This document shows, piece after piece, positions 9,373 through 17,949 of a DNA stretch of 58,516 bases. Every line of letters starts with the position of its first letter. Position 1 is the stretch's first letter. The DNA comes from Streptomyces canus. GTDB taxonomy: Bacteria > Actinomycetota > Actinomycetes > Streptomycetales > Streptomycetaceae. The position numbers and the translations under genes were made by a program. The notes beneath the pieces were generated by a model. It was not told the DNA's origin. It made no database searches and worked only from the letters and a program-made list of their open reading frames with translations. The DNA is taken from the NCBI RefSeq assembly GCF_001514145.1, contig NZ_KQ948688.1:1-58516 (forward strand). Direction: 5' to 3'.

Positions 9373-10575
9373 ATGGCCACGAACACCGTCACAGACGAAC
9401 ATCCGGAAATATCCCTGACCCGCAGGGACGGGCTGAAACTGGCCGCCCTCGGCATCGGCTCGGTAGCAACTCTGGGCGTCGGCGTCGGCGGACTCCGGGC
9501 CGTCACCAACGGCGCCTTCAGCGCCGGATCCGGCGATCCCTACGACCTCTGGCACGACTGGAGCACGATGTCCGGCATCGAGCGGGTGGTCGCCGCCGGC
9601 GTCCTGGCGTGCAACCCGCACAACACGCAGCCCTGGCGCATGGTCGTCCACGGCGACACCATCGACGTCCACTCCGACCCCAGCAGGCGGATGCCGCTCA
9701 ACGACGCGAGCGGCCGCGAACACTTCGCCGGCCTCGGCTGCGCTGTCGAGAACATGGTGATCGCCGCCCGAGCAGCCGGCTCGACGTCGCAGGTCACCCT
9801 CTTTCCGGACGGCCCTCTATCGGACCATGTCGCGCGCATTGCGCTCAGGAAGGACCGCACCGGCGAGGACCGTGACCTCGCCGCCGCGATCCCGCACCGG
9901 CACACCAACCGCGGCCCGTACACCTCCGCGCCCGTCGACCTCAGCGGCTTCACCGAGCAGAGCTCCCGCGTCCACGGGGCGAGCGTGCTCTGGATCACCG
10001 ACGAGCAGGCACGGCAACGGCTGGGACGGCTCTACGTCGAGGCCACCGAGGCGATCACCGCGGACACCGCCCAGTCGACCGAGGCGTTCTCCTGGTTCCG
10101 CAGCTCGCGCGACAGCATCGACAAGCACCGCGACGGGCTCACCCTCGACGGCCAGGGCCTCAGCGGGCTGACCGTGTTCGCCGCGAAACTCCTGCCGGCG
10201 CAGTCCCGCAAGGACGGCGACGACTACTGGGTCAAGGCCACCCGCGAGGTGCACACCGCGACCGCCGCCTCCTACGGCGTCATCACCGTCGACGACGTCA
10301 CCGACCGCACCGCCCAGGTCAACGGCGGACGGCTGCTGACCCGGATGCACCTCACCGCAACCACTCTCGGCCTCGGCCTGCACCACATGAACCAGATCAC
10401 CGAACGCATCGACCGCGACACCACGGCCGGCCACCCCGACGTCTTCTCCGCCCGCTGGGCAGCCCTGCTCGGCCGCCCCGCCTCGACCGGCCTGCTGTCC
10501 TTCCGCATCGGCCACCCCGAGCGCACACCGGGCCTCAGCCCACGCCGCAGCCTCGACGCCGTCATCACCAGCTGA
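9373..10575 (+). CDS. Acg-family nitroreductase-like protein with Tat-type leader
   Basis: A 400-residue protein of the Acg/Rv2032 nitroreductase-fold family, which hold FMN without a proven redox substrate. Core signatures: GVLACNPHNTQPWRMVV near residue 75 and a repeated domain with TLGLGLHHMNQITER. The N-terminus has a twin-arginine-like motif (LTRRDGLKLAAL) followed by a hydrophobic glycine-rich segment, so it may be exported or membrane-anchored, unusual for this family. An RBS (AGGAGA) precedes the ATG. The efflux gene follows after 67 bp, suggesting one operon. Confidence 0.82.
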   Translation: MATNTVTDEHPEISLTRRDGLKLAALGIGSVATLGVGVGGLRAVTNGAFSAGSGDPYDLWHDWSTMSGIERVVAAGVLACNPHNTQPWRMVVHGDTIDVHSDPSRRMPLNDASGREHFAGLGCAVENMVIAARAAGSTSQVTLFPDGPLSDHVARIALRKDRTGEDRDLAAAIPHRHTNRGPYTSAPVDLSGFTEQSSRVHGASVLWITDEQARQRLGRLYVEATEAITADTAQSTEAFSWFRSSRDSIDKHRDGLTLDGQGLSGLTVFAAKLLPAQSRKDGDDYWVKATREVHTATAASYGVITVDDVTDRTAQVNGGRLLTRMHLTATTLGLGLHHMNQITERIDRDTTAGHPDVFSARWAALLGRPASTGLLSFRIGHPERTPGLSPRRSLDAVITS

Positions 10576-10642
10576 TCCACCCGCACGCGGCGGGGCCCAA
10601 GCACCCGTCCGTCCACCCGTTTCGTTCAAAGGAGGTTCCCCC

Positions 10643-12223
10643 ATGTCCAGCTCCCCCGTATCAGACCAAGCCGCCGTACCGGTGCGCGCATTGCGCCCCG
10701 GTGCCGTTCTGGCCGTGACCTGCCTGGCACTGGCGACCGTCGTCTCGGCGATGGCATCGCTGAGTGTGGCGTTGCCCGACATCGCCCGTGAGACCCACGC
10801 CAACCAGACCCAGTTGTCATGGATAATCGACGCCTACAGCCTGATCTTCGCTTCCTTCCTGCTGTTCGCAGCCACCCTCGGCGACCGCTTCGGCCGCCGC
10901 AGGGCCCTGCTCGGCGGGCTCGGACTGTTCGCGGGAGTGTCCCTTGCCGCGACCTTCACGTCCGAGCCGGGCACCCTGATCGTCCTGCGTACGGTGCTGG
11001 GCATCGCGGCCGCGTTCGTCATGCCCGCCACCCTGTCGACGATCACCAGCACGTTCCCCCGCGCCCAGCAGGCGCGTGCCGTCAGCACCTGGGCGGCGGT
11101 CGCGGGTGCCAGCGCCGCGCTGGGACTGCTCGCCTCCGGAGCGCTGCTCGAGGTGTGGTCATGGCGATCGGTGTTCTGGCTGAACGCAGTGATGGCGGGG
11201 GTGGCGTTCATCGGTACCTACATCTTCGTGCCGGAGTCCGCGCAGCCGGACAAGCAGCGTGTGGACATCACCGGAGCGGCTCTGACCGTGGGGGGCCTGG
11301 GGGTGCTGGTCTACTCGGTCATCGAGGCACCCGAGCACGGCTGGGGCAGCACACGCACCCTGACGGGCATAGCCGTCGGGCTGGCTGTCCTCGTCGCCTT
11401 TATCATCTGGGAGCTGAAGCACCCGCACCCGCTGCTCGACCCGCGGCTGTTCCGCCACAAGCCGTTCGCGGCCGGATCGATCTCGACCACACTGCAGTTC
11501 TTCGCGTTCTTCGGGTTCATCTTCGTCACCATGCAGTACCTCCAGCTGGTGCGCGGCGACAGCGCCCTGATCGCCGCTGTCAGTGTGCTCCCGATGTCCG
11601 CGGCGATGATCCCCAGCGCCCGCCTGGCCCCACGACTGGTCGCCCGGCGAGGCGCCCGCGCCCCGTGGACCGTGGGCCTTGTCCTGGTCACCGCCGGCCT
11701 GCTGGTACTGGCCCAACTCGACGCCGACAGCTCGTACTGGCTCGTCGTTGCCGGGCTCCTGCCGCTCGGCGCGGGCATGGGCCTGGCCACCACCCCGGCC
11801 ACCGCCGCCATCACCGACTCCCTGCCGCCCCGCCTGCAGAACGTGGGCTCCGCAGTGAACGACCTGTCCCGCGAACTCGGCGGCGCCCTGGGCATCGCCG
11901 TCCTCGGCAGCCTCCTGAATGCCCAGTACCGCGACAAGATCGACGTCCAGGGGCTTCCCGCCCCGGTCGCCGAGGCAGCCCGCTCCTCCCTTGCAGCGGC
12001 CAACCACGTCGGCGCGGCCACGAGCAACCCGGCACTGATCGAAGAGGCCCGGGACGCCTTCGCCTCCGGCATGCACCTCGCCCTCATCAGCGGCGCCGGG
12101 GCTGCCGTCCTGGCCGCCGTCGCCGTCACCCTCCTGCTGCGCCGTGCAGGCAAGACCGGCACGGTCGCCGAACAGACACCCGACAGCGACACCAACCACC
12201 AATTGACACCGTCGGCCCGGTAG
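10643..12223 (+). CDS. DHA2-type MFS drug efflux transporter
   Basis: A 526-residue membrane protein with about 14 hydrophobic segments. Motif A is at GDRFGRRRALLGG, and an LDPRLFRHKPFAAGS linker separates the two extra helices from the C-terminal bundle, as in EmrB/QacA exporters. A strong RBS (AAAGGAGG) precedes the ATG at 10643. The stop TAG lies inside a 7-bp tandem repeat. Its location behind the Acg-like gene and next to a modifying-enzyme cluster suggests export of a toxic compound or product. Confidence 0.9.
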   Translation: MSSSPVSDQAAVPVRALRPGAVLAVTCLALATVVSAMASLSVALPDIARETHANQTQLSWIIDAYSLIFASFLLFAATLGDRFGRRRALLGGLGLFAGVSLAATFTSEPGTLIVLRTVLGIAAAFVMPATLSTITSTFPRAQQARAVSTWAAVAGASAALGLLASGALLEVWSWRSVFWLNAVMAGVAFIGTYIFVPESAQPDKQRVDITGAALTVGGLGVLVYSVIEAPEHGWGSTRTLTGIAVGLAVLVAFIIWELKHPHPLLDPRLFRHKPFAAGSISTTLQFFAFFGFIFVTMQYLQLVRGDSALIAAVSVLPMSAAMIPSARLAPRLVARRGARAPWTVGLVLVTAGLLVLAQLDADSSYWLVVAGLLPLGAGMGLATTPATAAITDSLPPRLQNVGSAVNDLSRELGGALGIAVLGSLLNAQYRDKIDVQGLPAPVAEAARSSLAAANHVGAATSNPALIEEARDAFASGMHLALISGAGAAVLAAVAVTLLLRRAGKTGTVAEQTPDSDTNHQLTPSAR

Positions 12224-12260
12224 CCGGTAGCCGGTAGCCGGTAGCCGGTAGCCGGTAGCC
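12217..12260. repeat. Heptanucleotide tandem repeat (ccggtag, six copies) across the MFS stop codon
   Basis: Six perfect copies of ccggtag run from 12217 to 12258, followed by cc. The first copy supplies the stop TAG (12221-12223). Because the unit is 7 bp and the repeat begins at the stop codon, copy-number change would alter only the 3' UTR unless the first unit were mutated. Confidence 0.95.
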
Positions 12261-12280
12261 GACTGACGTCATATCAGCCG

Positions 12281-12310
12281 CCGTACGGTGCGAGACCTCG
12301 CACCGTACGG
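12281..12310. promoter_or_regulatory. 30-bp inverted repeat upstream of HxlR-GNAT gene
   Basis: The arms ccgtacggtgcgag and ctcgcaccgtacgg are exact complements separated by only two bases. The near-zero loop and the position 14 bp before the GTG of an HxlR-type regulator suggest an autoregulatory operator. It could also end transcription of the MFS gene, but no T-run follows. Confidence 0.65.
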
Positions 12311-12324
12311 AGAAAGGACACACC

Positions 12325-13266
12325 GTGGCCGCTCCGAGGCGCTCACAGCCGGTGCACGACTCCCCACCCCCGCAACTGCCCGAGCCCCTTGTCGCCCTCG
12401 CCGCGGCCTTCGCCCTGCTGGGCAGACCCTGGAACGGCCTGATCATCGCAGCCCTGGCCAAAGGCCCCGCCGACACCGCGCAGGTGCGCGAACGGGTCCC
12501 CGGCGTCAGCGACCGCATGCTCGCCCGCCGCCTCCAGGAACTGACCACAGGCGGCCTCGTGACCAGCACCGTCCAGCCGGAGGCATCAGCACGCACCCAC
12601 TACACACTCTCCTCCCACGGCGCGGCCTCTCTGATCCCCCTGGCCGCCCTCACCGTGTGGGCACAGGACCACGTCACCACGAGAAGGACGCCGCCGTCCG
12701 AACTCCCTGAGCACGATGCACACAGCCGTCCCGACATCATGGTGAGCGAGTTGGACCTCGCAGACGAAACGACGGCGGCAGCCGTGCACCGCATCGGGCG
12801 CCAGGCCTATGCCATCGAAGCCGACCTGATCGGCTTCCACGGCATTCCGGCCCTGCGAGAGAGCCTCCAGGCGATGCAGGCCCAGCCCTTGCACTGGCTC
12901 GGAGCCACGACAGACGGCGGACAGATCGTCGCTTTCGTTGCCTGGCAGCACCTTCCCGAGGAAGACGGCATCGACATTGCCCGCCTCTGCGTCGATCCCG
13001 CGTGGATTCGGCGTGGTCTGGCGTCACGGCTGCTGAGCCACCTCACGACCAGCCTGGCCCCCCACGGGCACGTGCTGGTGAGTACAGACGCCGACAATCT
13101 TCCTGCCATCGCCCTGTACGAGCGCCACGGTTTCTCCCGCGTGGGCACCACCGAACCCGCGCCGAACCTGCGCATGGCCCAGTTCCGGTTCACCCGGCAA
13201 CACACGCAACCCACACGAACTGAATTCAGAAGGAAGGCCTTCGATGGTCGCCGAAAACAAGCCTGA
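12325..13266 (+). CDS. HxlR-type winged-helix regulator fused to GNAT acetyltransferase
   Basis: A 313-residue two-domain protein. Residues about 20-115 match an HxlR winged helix (AFALLGRPWNGLIIAALAKG, then VPGVSDRMLARRLQELTTGG and ARTHYTLSSHGAAS). Residues about 140-295 form a GNAT fold with the acetyl-CoA motif DPAWIRRGLASRLLSHL and the C-terminal NLPAIALYERHGFSRVG. The HTH-GNAT pairing is well known for MarR-type domains but less so for HxlR. GTG 12325 follows AGAAAGGA. Its last 23 bp overlap the next gene, indicating translational coupling. The acetylated substrate is unknown. Confidence 0.85.
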   Translation: MAAPRRSQPVHDSPPPQLPEPLVALAAAFALLGRPWNGLIIAALAKGPADTAQVRERVPGVSDRMLARRLQELTTGGLVTSTVQPEASARTHYTLSSHGAASLIPLAALTVWAQDHVTTRRTPPSELPEHDAHSRPDIMVSELDLADETTAAAVHRIGRQAYAIEADLIGFHGIPALRESLQAMQAQPLHWLGATTDGGQIVAFVAWQHLPEEDGIDIARLCVDPAWIRRGLASRLLSHLTTSLAPHGHVLVSTDADNLPAIALYERHGFSRVGTTEPAPNLRMAQFRFTRQHTQPTRTEFRRKAFDGRRKQA

Positions 13267-15010
13267 TGGCGTGCGCGCCGGCAGAGACGGTGCGGCGGCC
13301 AGGGACGGTCTCGCGGCCAACCGGGCCCTGTGGGACGACCTCGCCGAGTTCCACGGAACGGACCCTGAAGACCGGTCCTACGACGTGCCATCATTCCTCG
13401 CCGGCGGTCAGACGCTGCGCGCAATCGAGCGAGAACTTGCGGGCGACGTAGCCGGAAAGGATCTCCTCCACCTGCAATGCCACTTCGGGATGGACACCCT
13501 GAACTGGGCGCGCCTGGGCGCACGCGTCACCGGCGTGGACTTCTCCTCCAAGGCGATCGCACGGGCGCGGACATTGGCGGAGCAGGCCGGTGTGGACGCG
13601 GAGTTCGTGGAAGCAGACACCCAGCGTCTGCCCGATGCTCTAGCCGGCAGGTTCGACCTGGTCGTCGCCACCTACGGAGTCCTCTCCTGGATCGGGGACC
13701 TCGGCGCCTGGATGAGCGGCGCCGCGACAGCGCTGCGGCCGGGCGGCCGACTGGTTCTCGTAGACCTACACCCCGCCTTCCAGACGGTACTCACCTTCGA
13801 CCCCTTCGTCGCCGACTGGCCCTACGGTGGTGGCGCACCGCAGCACGACGCGATGACGGGCACGTACGCCCTCGCCGAAGCCCCCTTGGAGCCGAAGAAG
13901 TCCACCCAATACCCGTACTCGGTCGGCGAGATCGTGACGGCGGCCGCTTCGGCAGGTCTGGCCGTGGAGCGCCTCGACGAGCACACGGAAACCGAGACCG
14001 ACGGGCGTCACATCCTGCCGCAGGGCCCGGACGGCCTGTACCGGTTCCCCTTCAGCGACACCCACCTGCCCATCCTGTACTCGCTCAGCGCAGTTCTCCC
14101 GCCTGCACCCGAAACGGCGCCTGCGACAGGCCGTACTGTCCGGGACATGCGCTACCGCCATGTTGATGTCTTCAGCCCACAGCCCTACAGCGGCAACAGC
14201 CTGATGGTGTTTCCCGACTCGACAGACCTCAGCGGGAAGCAGATGGCGCGCATCACCCAAGAGATGCGTCACTTCGAATCGGTCTTTCTGACCCAGGACA
14301 GTTCCGGTGACCGCAACTGGCGTGCGCGAGTGTTCGACCTTGCCGAGGAGCTCGACTTCGCCGGTCACCCTCTCATCGGGGCAGCCTGCGTCCTGCACGC
14401 TCTGCACGGTGGCGACACCACCGAGATCTGGCACCTGAAGCTGAAGGCCAGAACGGTCGATGTCACCACCCGGCGTCGCGCGGCGGGCCGGTACACCAGC
14501 GTGCTGGACCAGGGCTCTGCCGAATTCCTGGAACGCCCTCACATCCCCGGACTGGCCTCCTGGTTCTCCTTGGACGCCGAAGACCTGGACCCGGACCTGC
14601 CTCCGCAGGTGCTCTCCACGGGCCTGCGTTACCTGATGATCCCGGTACGTGGCGATGCGTTGGAACGTGCCCGGATCACACGGGACCTTACAGCGCCCCT
14701 GGCTGCAGCCGGCGCCCAGTTCGCCTACCTGCTCGACGCCGGCGCACTGGAAGGACGCCACTGGAACAACGACGGCGTCTTGGAAGACGTGGCCACCGGC
14801 AGTGGAGCCGGCTGCGCCGCCGCCTACCTGCGCCGCTACGACCGGATCGGTAACGGAGAGACCGTCACCTTGCACCAAGGCCGCTTCACTGGTCGCCCCA
14901 GCCAGATGGAGATCAGCGCCCACGGAGAAGGACAGGACATCCACTCCGTCACGGTGGGTGGCGATGTGGCGTTCGTCGCCGAAGGCGTCCTCGCGGAGCT
15001 GCCCACATAG
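13244..15010 (+). CDS. Methyltransferase-PhzF fusion protein
   Basis: A 588-residue single frame joining two enzymes. Residues 1-290 are a class I SAM-dependent methyltransferase (motif I LLHLQCHFGMDTLNWARLGA at 74-93, VTGVDFS, then LVVATYGVLSW and LRPGGRLVLVDLHP). Residues 302-588 start with Met (ATG 14147) and match PhzF-type isomerases/epimerases: MRHFESVFL with the candidate catalytic Glu345, DFAGHPLIGAACVL, and VATGSGAGCAAAYLRRY. The linker (APETAPATGRT) is short. A TACTGT hexamer 7 nt before the internal ATG suggests PhzF once had its own leaderless start. The start overlaps HxlR-GNAT by 23 bp and has AGAAGGAAGG upstream. Confidence 0.85.
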   Translation: MVAENKPDGVRAGRDGAAARDGLAANRALWDDLAEFHGTDPEDRSYDVPSFLAGGQTLRAIERELAGDVAGKDLLHLQCHFGMDTLNWARLGARVTGVDFSSKAIARARTLAEQAGVDAEFVEADTQRLPDALAGRFDLVVATYGVLSWIGDLGAWMSGAATALRPGGRLVLVDLHPAFQTVLTFDPFVADWPYGGGAPQHDAMTGTYALAEAPLEPKKSTQYPYSVGEIVTAAASAGLAVERLDEHTETETDGRHILPQGPDGLYRFPFSDTHLPILYSLSAVLPPAPETAPATGRTVRDMRYRHVDVFSPQPYSGNSLMVFPDSTDLSGKQMARITQEMRHFESVFLTQDSSGDRNWRARVFDLAEELDFAGHPLIGAACVLHALHGGDTTEIWHLKLKARTVDVTTRRRAAGRYTSVLDQGSAEFLERPHIPGLASWFSLDAEDLDPDLPPQVLSTGLRYLMIPVRGDALERARITRDLTAPLAAAGAQFAYLLDAGALEGRHWNNDGVLEDVATGSGAGCAAAYLRRYDRIGNGETVTLHQGRFTGRPSQMEISAHGEGQDIHSVTVGGDVAFVAEGVLAELPT

Positions 15011-15327
15011 GTGGGGGCCTGGACTTTGGCGCGACAGGCCTGGCAGATCTTGGCGGCATCGGTGATGACGCTCCCATCCCAGACATCCATCGCAGTCCCG
15101 GGTTCTGGCTCCGGCCGGGTGGGCGGGCGAGGGGAGCCCGGGCAGACTTCCTGGGCTGTGCGGCGGGACACTTCTGTGAACAGGGATTGGCCTGGACAGC
15201 CAGATTTGGTCGGTCTCGTCAACTTAGCACTACTGCCCATTGATTGAAGCCACTGGGCGGGCCGCGAACATCCCTCGCGACCCTCTACGCCCATGTCCTG
15301 GCATGAGTCGAGGAGTGGGAGGGCGGG
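15011..15327. other. Gap of about 300 bp
   Basis: No gene is supported. A short minus-strand stretch (WDGSVITDAAKICQACRAKV, about 15015-15080) and a plus-strand stretch ending near 15285 (TSLATLYAHVLA, faintly like the tail of a tyrosine integrase) look like small coding remnants, too short to assign. Confidence 0.3.
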
Positions 15328-15978
15328 ATGGAAGGCGCGGCCGGGGATCGGGGCGGCCTGCCGGTGTTGCGCGCCGGGCGGAGCCGCCGCACCAGGCCCG
15401 GCGGCCGACACCCCGCCGAGGTCGCCGCGGCCCTCGCGGCCGCTCCTGCGGGCGCACCCCTCGGACCGGAGGCGGAACGCTGCGCCCCGCCGCCCCTGCC
15501 CGCCGAGGCAACGACCCTCATCCGCGAGCACGCCGCTCTCCCGGCCACCCGCCGCTTCGAGACGCTCGTCCACACTCGGCTCGAGGGGCCGGACGACACC
15601 ACGGTCGCCGCACGGCCGGCGACGGGCGGCGACAGCAGTGACACGCGACCCGAGGCACGCACCCCCGACACCGCGGCCCGGGACCTCGAAGCCCAAGTCC
15701 TCGCCTGGGAACGCGAAGGCGGTTCGAAGTCGACCGACCAGGTACGCCGGGAATGCGGCGCCTTCGCCGCGGAGGCGCGCTCCCGGCTCGGCGAGGACCA
15801 CCCCCTGGCCCTGCGCCTCAAGGTCTCCCACGCCTTGCTCGGCTATGACGGGACAAGCGGAACGGCTTACGCCGAACGCGTCGTGGACGAGGTCGCCGTA
15901 CGTCTCGGTGATGGCCATCCCACGGTCCGGGACGCTCGTTCGCGGCTGGCGGCGCTGAGGTCCGCCCAGCCGGGCTGA
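15328..15978 (+). CDS. Hypothetical protein with TPR-like C-terminus
   Basis: A 216-residue protein. The first 120 residues are Ala/Arg/Pro-rich and low in complexity. The C-terminal part (AFAAEARSRLGEDHPLALRL, then VVDEVAVRLGDGHPTVRDAR) looks like tetratricopeptide units of the kinesin-light-chain / NB-ARC-associated kind common in Streptomyces signalling proteins, and may be the tail of a larger protein. ATG 15328 is preceded by GAGGG. The downstream IS5 fragment abuts its stop codon. Confidence 0.5.
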   Translation: MEGAAGDRGGLPVLRAGRSRRTRPGGRHPAEVAAALAAAPAGAPLGPEAERCAPPPLPAEATTLIREHAALPATRRFETLVHTRLEGPDDTTVAARPATGGDSSDTRPEARTPDTAARDLEAQVLAWEREGGSKSTDQVRRECGAFAAEARSRLGEDHPLALRLKVSHALLGYDGTSGTAYAERVVDEVAVRLGDGHPTVRDARSRLAALRSAQPG

Positions 15979-15995
15979 GTGCGTTGCGGCAAACC

Positions 15996-16350
15996 GGATT
16001 TCGTGACCACGGCCGATGTGTACGACTCCAAGGCCGCCCCCGCGCTGCTGGAGCCGTTCATGGACCAGCCGGGGCCGCCTCTTGAAGCTGGTGTGGGTCG
16101 ACAGTGCCTACCAGGGGCAGGCGCTGGCGAAGGCGTTCGCCCGCCCCGGAGTCCGGATCGAGGTCGTGCGCCGCTCCGACGGGCAACGCGAATCTGTCGT
16201 ACTGGCCCGCAGGTGGGTGGTGGAGCGCACGCTGAGCTGGCTCTCCCGCTCACGCCGCCTCAACCGCGACCACGATCGCCGCCTCGACCACCACGCCCAG
16301 ATGGTGTGGTGGGCCGCAGGGTGCGCAGTCGGTCCAATGGCGGGCGAATT
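15996..16350 (+). pseudogene. IS5-family transposase, 3' fragment
   Basis: The first frame reads VTTADVYDSKAAPALLEPFM; after a shift near 16075 the next frame continues LKLVWVDSAYQGQALAKAFA and ERTLSWLSRSRRLNRDHDRR. This is the C-terminal DDE part of an IS5 (IS112-like) transposase, ending with the usual WVVERTLSW region. The 5' half is missing and the frame is broken, so it is inactive. Confidence 0.85.
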
Positions 16351-16507
16351 TGGCTTCCAGCCGAGGGGGTGGGCAGCTCCTCCCTGTCAGGCCCCCAGAC
16401 CTCTATGTCGGACACGAGCCGCAAAGTGGTTGTGCGTGACGTGGCTGGGCGAGGTGAAGTAGGGCCGCACCCCACACGATCGTGCGGCGCATCACCGGGT
16501 TCACCGC

Positions 16508-16790
16508 TACTGACCTTGTTGTCGTGATGTCGGCAAGGTGAGACCAGTTTCGGTGAAGCATCCGTCGATGAGGTTGCTTCGGTACTGGATCTGGCGGAGA
16601 CCGTGCCGAAGCGCGCTCATGAGGTGGTCAGGGTCGGTGAAAGCGGTATTGGCCTGGCTGCTACGTCGCAGCAGTGACCAGACGCCCTCGACGGGGTTGA
16701 GGTCGGGTGCACAGGGCGGCAGGAAGTAGCGGTGATCCAGTCGCAGCAGTCGATGAACTCCCTCAGCCGGTGGTCTCTGTGGACGTTCAG
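16508..16790 (-). pseudogene. IS630 transposase, C-terminal part, separated by IS110
   Basis: The minus strand reads LNVHRDHRLREFIDCCDWIT, then (after one frame shift near 16735) FLPPCAPDLNPVEGVWSLLR and ending near SRQQGQ. CAPDLNPVEG carries the last acidic residue of the IS630 DDE triad. The reading frame was joined to the part above 18073 before the IS110 insertion. The stop TAG uses the flanking TA duplication. Confidence 0.88.
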
Positions 16791-16807
16791 GATGCCCCTA
16801 TGTTGCG

Positions 16808-17899
16808 TCAAGCGGCGGCAGACGGGGCGCCAAGAGCTGACGCCCGCTGGATCTGACCGTAGATCTCGCGAGCAACGTAGCGTTTGAGGCAACGGATGAT
16901 CTCGCGTTTCGACATGCCTTGCTTGGTCCGCCGCTCGAGGTAGAGACGTGTGCGGGTGTCACGGCGAAGGCGAGTGATGACGATGCGGTAGAGGGCAGCG
17001 TTGGCCTGCCGGTTTCCTCCGCGGTTCAGTCTCCGTCGCTGCGTCTTTCCGGAAGACTGCTCGACCGGGCTGACGCCGCATAGAGCGGCGAACGATGCTT
17101 CGCTGGCCAGCCGTTCCGGATTGTCGCCGGCAGCGATCAACAGGGCAGCGGCGCTGTCGGGCCCAACCCCGATGATGTCCAGAAGCTGCGGCCGGCACCG
17201 ACGAACGGCCTTGGTGACCCGGCGGGCGAGTTCCTTCACCTCAACCGTCAGCTGCTGGATGCGCCGGGCCAGCAGCCGGAGCGTGAAGACGGCGGCGTCG
17301 CCAGCATCGGGAAGATCGGCGCACGTGGCGATCAGGGCCGTGTTACTGAGGTCGGACAGTGCCTCGCGCAGCACGGGATCGACTCCAAGAAGTACGGCCT
17401 TGAGCTGGTTCTTCGCCTGCGTGCGGGCCTTGACGGCCGACTCCTTCGCCAGCCGCAGTACGCGCATGTCGGCGGCCGGGCCCTCGCCGGTCTTGGGCGT
17501 GACGTCCGCTCGCCCAGACAAAACCGCGCGGGCTGCGGCCTCCGCATCGACGGCATCGGTCTTGCCGTGCTTGCGGCGCAGGGCGCGGTCAGGCTGGTTG
17601 ACCTCGACGACGCATATGTTCTCCCGGCTCAGGAAGCGTGCCAGAGCCGCTCCGAACGAGCCGGTGCACTCCACACCGGCTCGGCGCAGGGCGCCGAAAG
17701 AGCGTGCCCAGGACAGGAGTTGGCGATAGCCGACAGCGGTGACCGGGAACTCCTGGTGGGCCAGGAGCACCCCGAGCACGGTGACAACGGCGGCAACATG
17801 CACGTCCTTATGGGTATCGACCCCCAGGATCACGTCCTCCGCCAGCGGTTCTTCAGACGGTGCAGGCAAAGTCGGCTGGGGCAGGCTGGTGACGGTCAC
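16808..17899 (-). CDS. IS110 family transposase (DEDD recombinase)
   Basis: A 363-residue DEDD transposase that acts with a bridge RNA. The N-terminal RuvC-like domain has GVDTHKD (Asp28), GVECTG (Glu77) and KTDAVDAEAAA (Asp115, Asp118), the four acidic residues. The C-terminal transposase_20-type domain has GVGPDSAAALLIAAGDNPER, FAALCGVSPVEQSSGK and the serine-bearing region ending LNRGGNRQANAAL. Length and motifs are complete, so it may be functional. A decayed relative lies at 39684-39890. Confidence 0.95.
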   Translation of the reverse strand: MTVTSLPQPTLPAPSEEPLAEDVILGVDTHKDVHVAAVVTVLGVLLAHQEFPVTAVGYRQLLSWARSFGALRRAGVECTGSFGAALARFLSRENICVVEVNQPDRALRRKHGKTDAVDAEAAARAVLSGRADVTPKTGEGPAADMRVLRLAKESAVKARTQAKNQLKAVLLGVDPVLREALSDLSNTALIATCADLPDAGDAAVFTLRLLARRIQQLTVEVKELARRVTKAVRRCRPQLLDIIGVGPDSAAALLIAAGDNPERLASEASFAALCGVSPVEQSSGKTQRRRLNRGGNRQANAALYRIVITRLRRDTRTRLYLERRTKQGMSKREIIRCLKRYVAREIYGQIQRASALGAPSAAA

Positions 17900-17949
17900 G
17901 CGACTCCTCGATCGACACGGGCTGATGGCCGACGTCGGACCGGTGAGCG

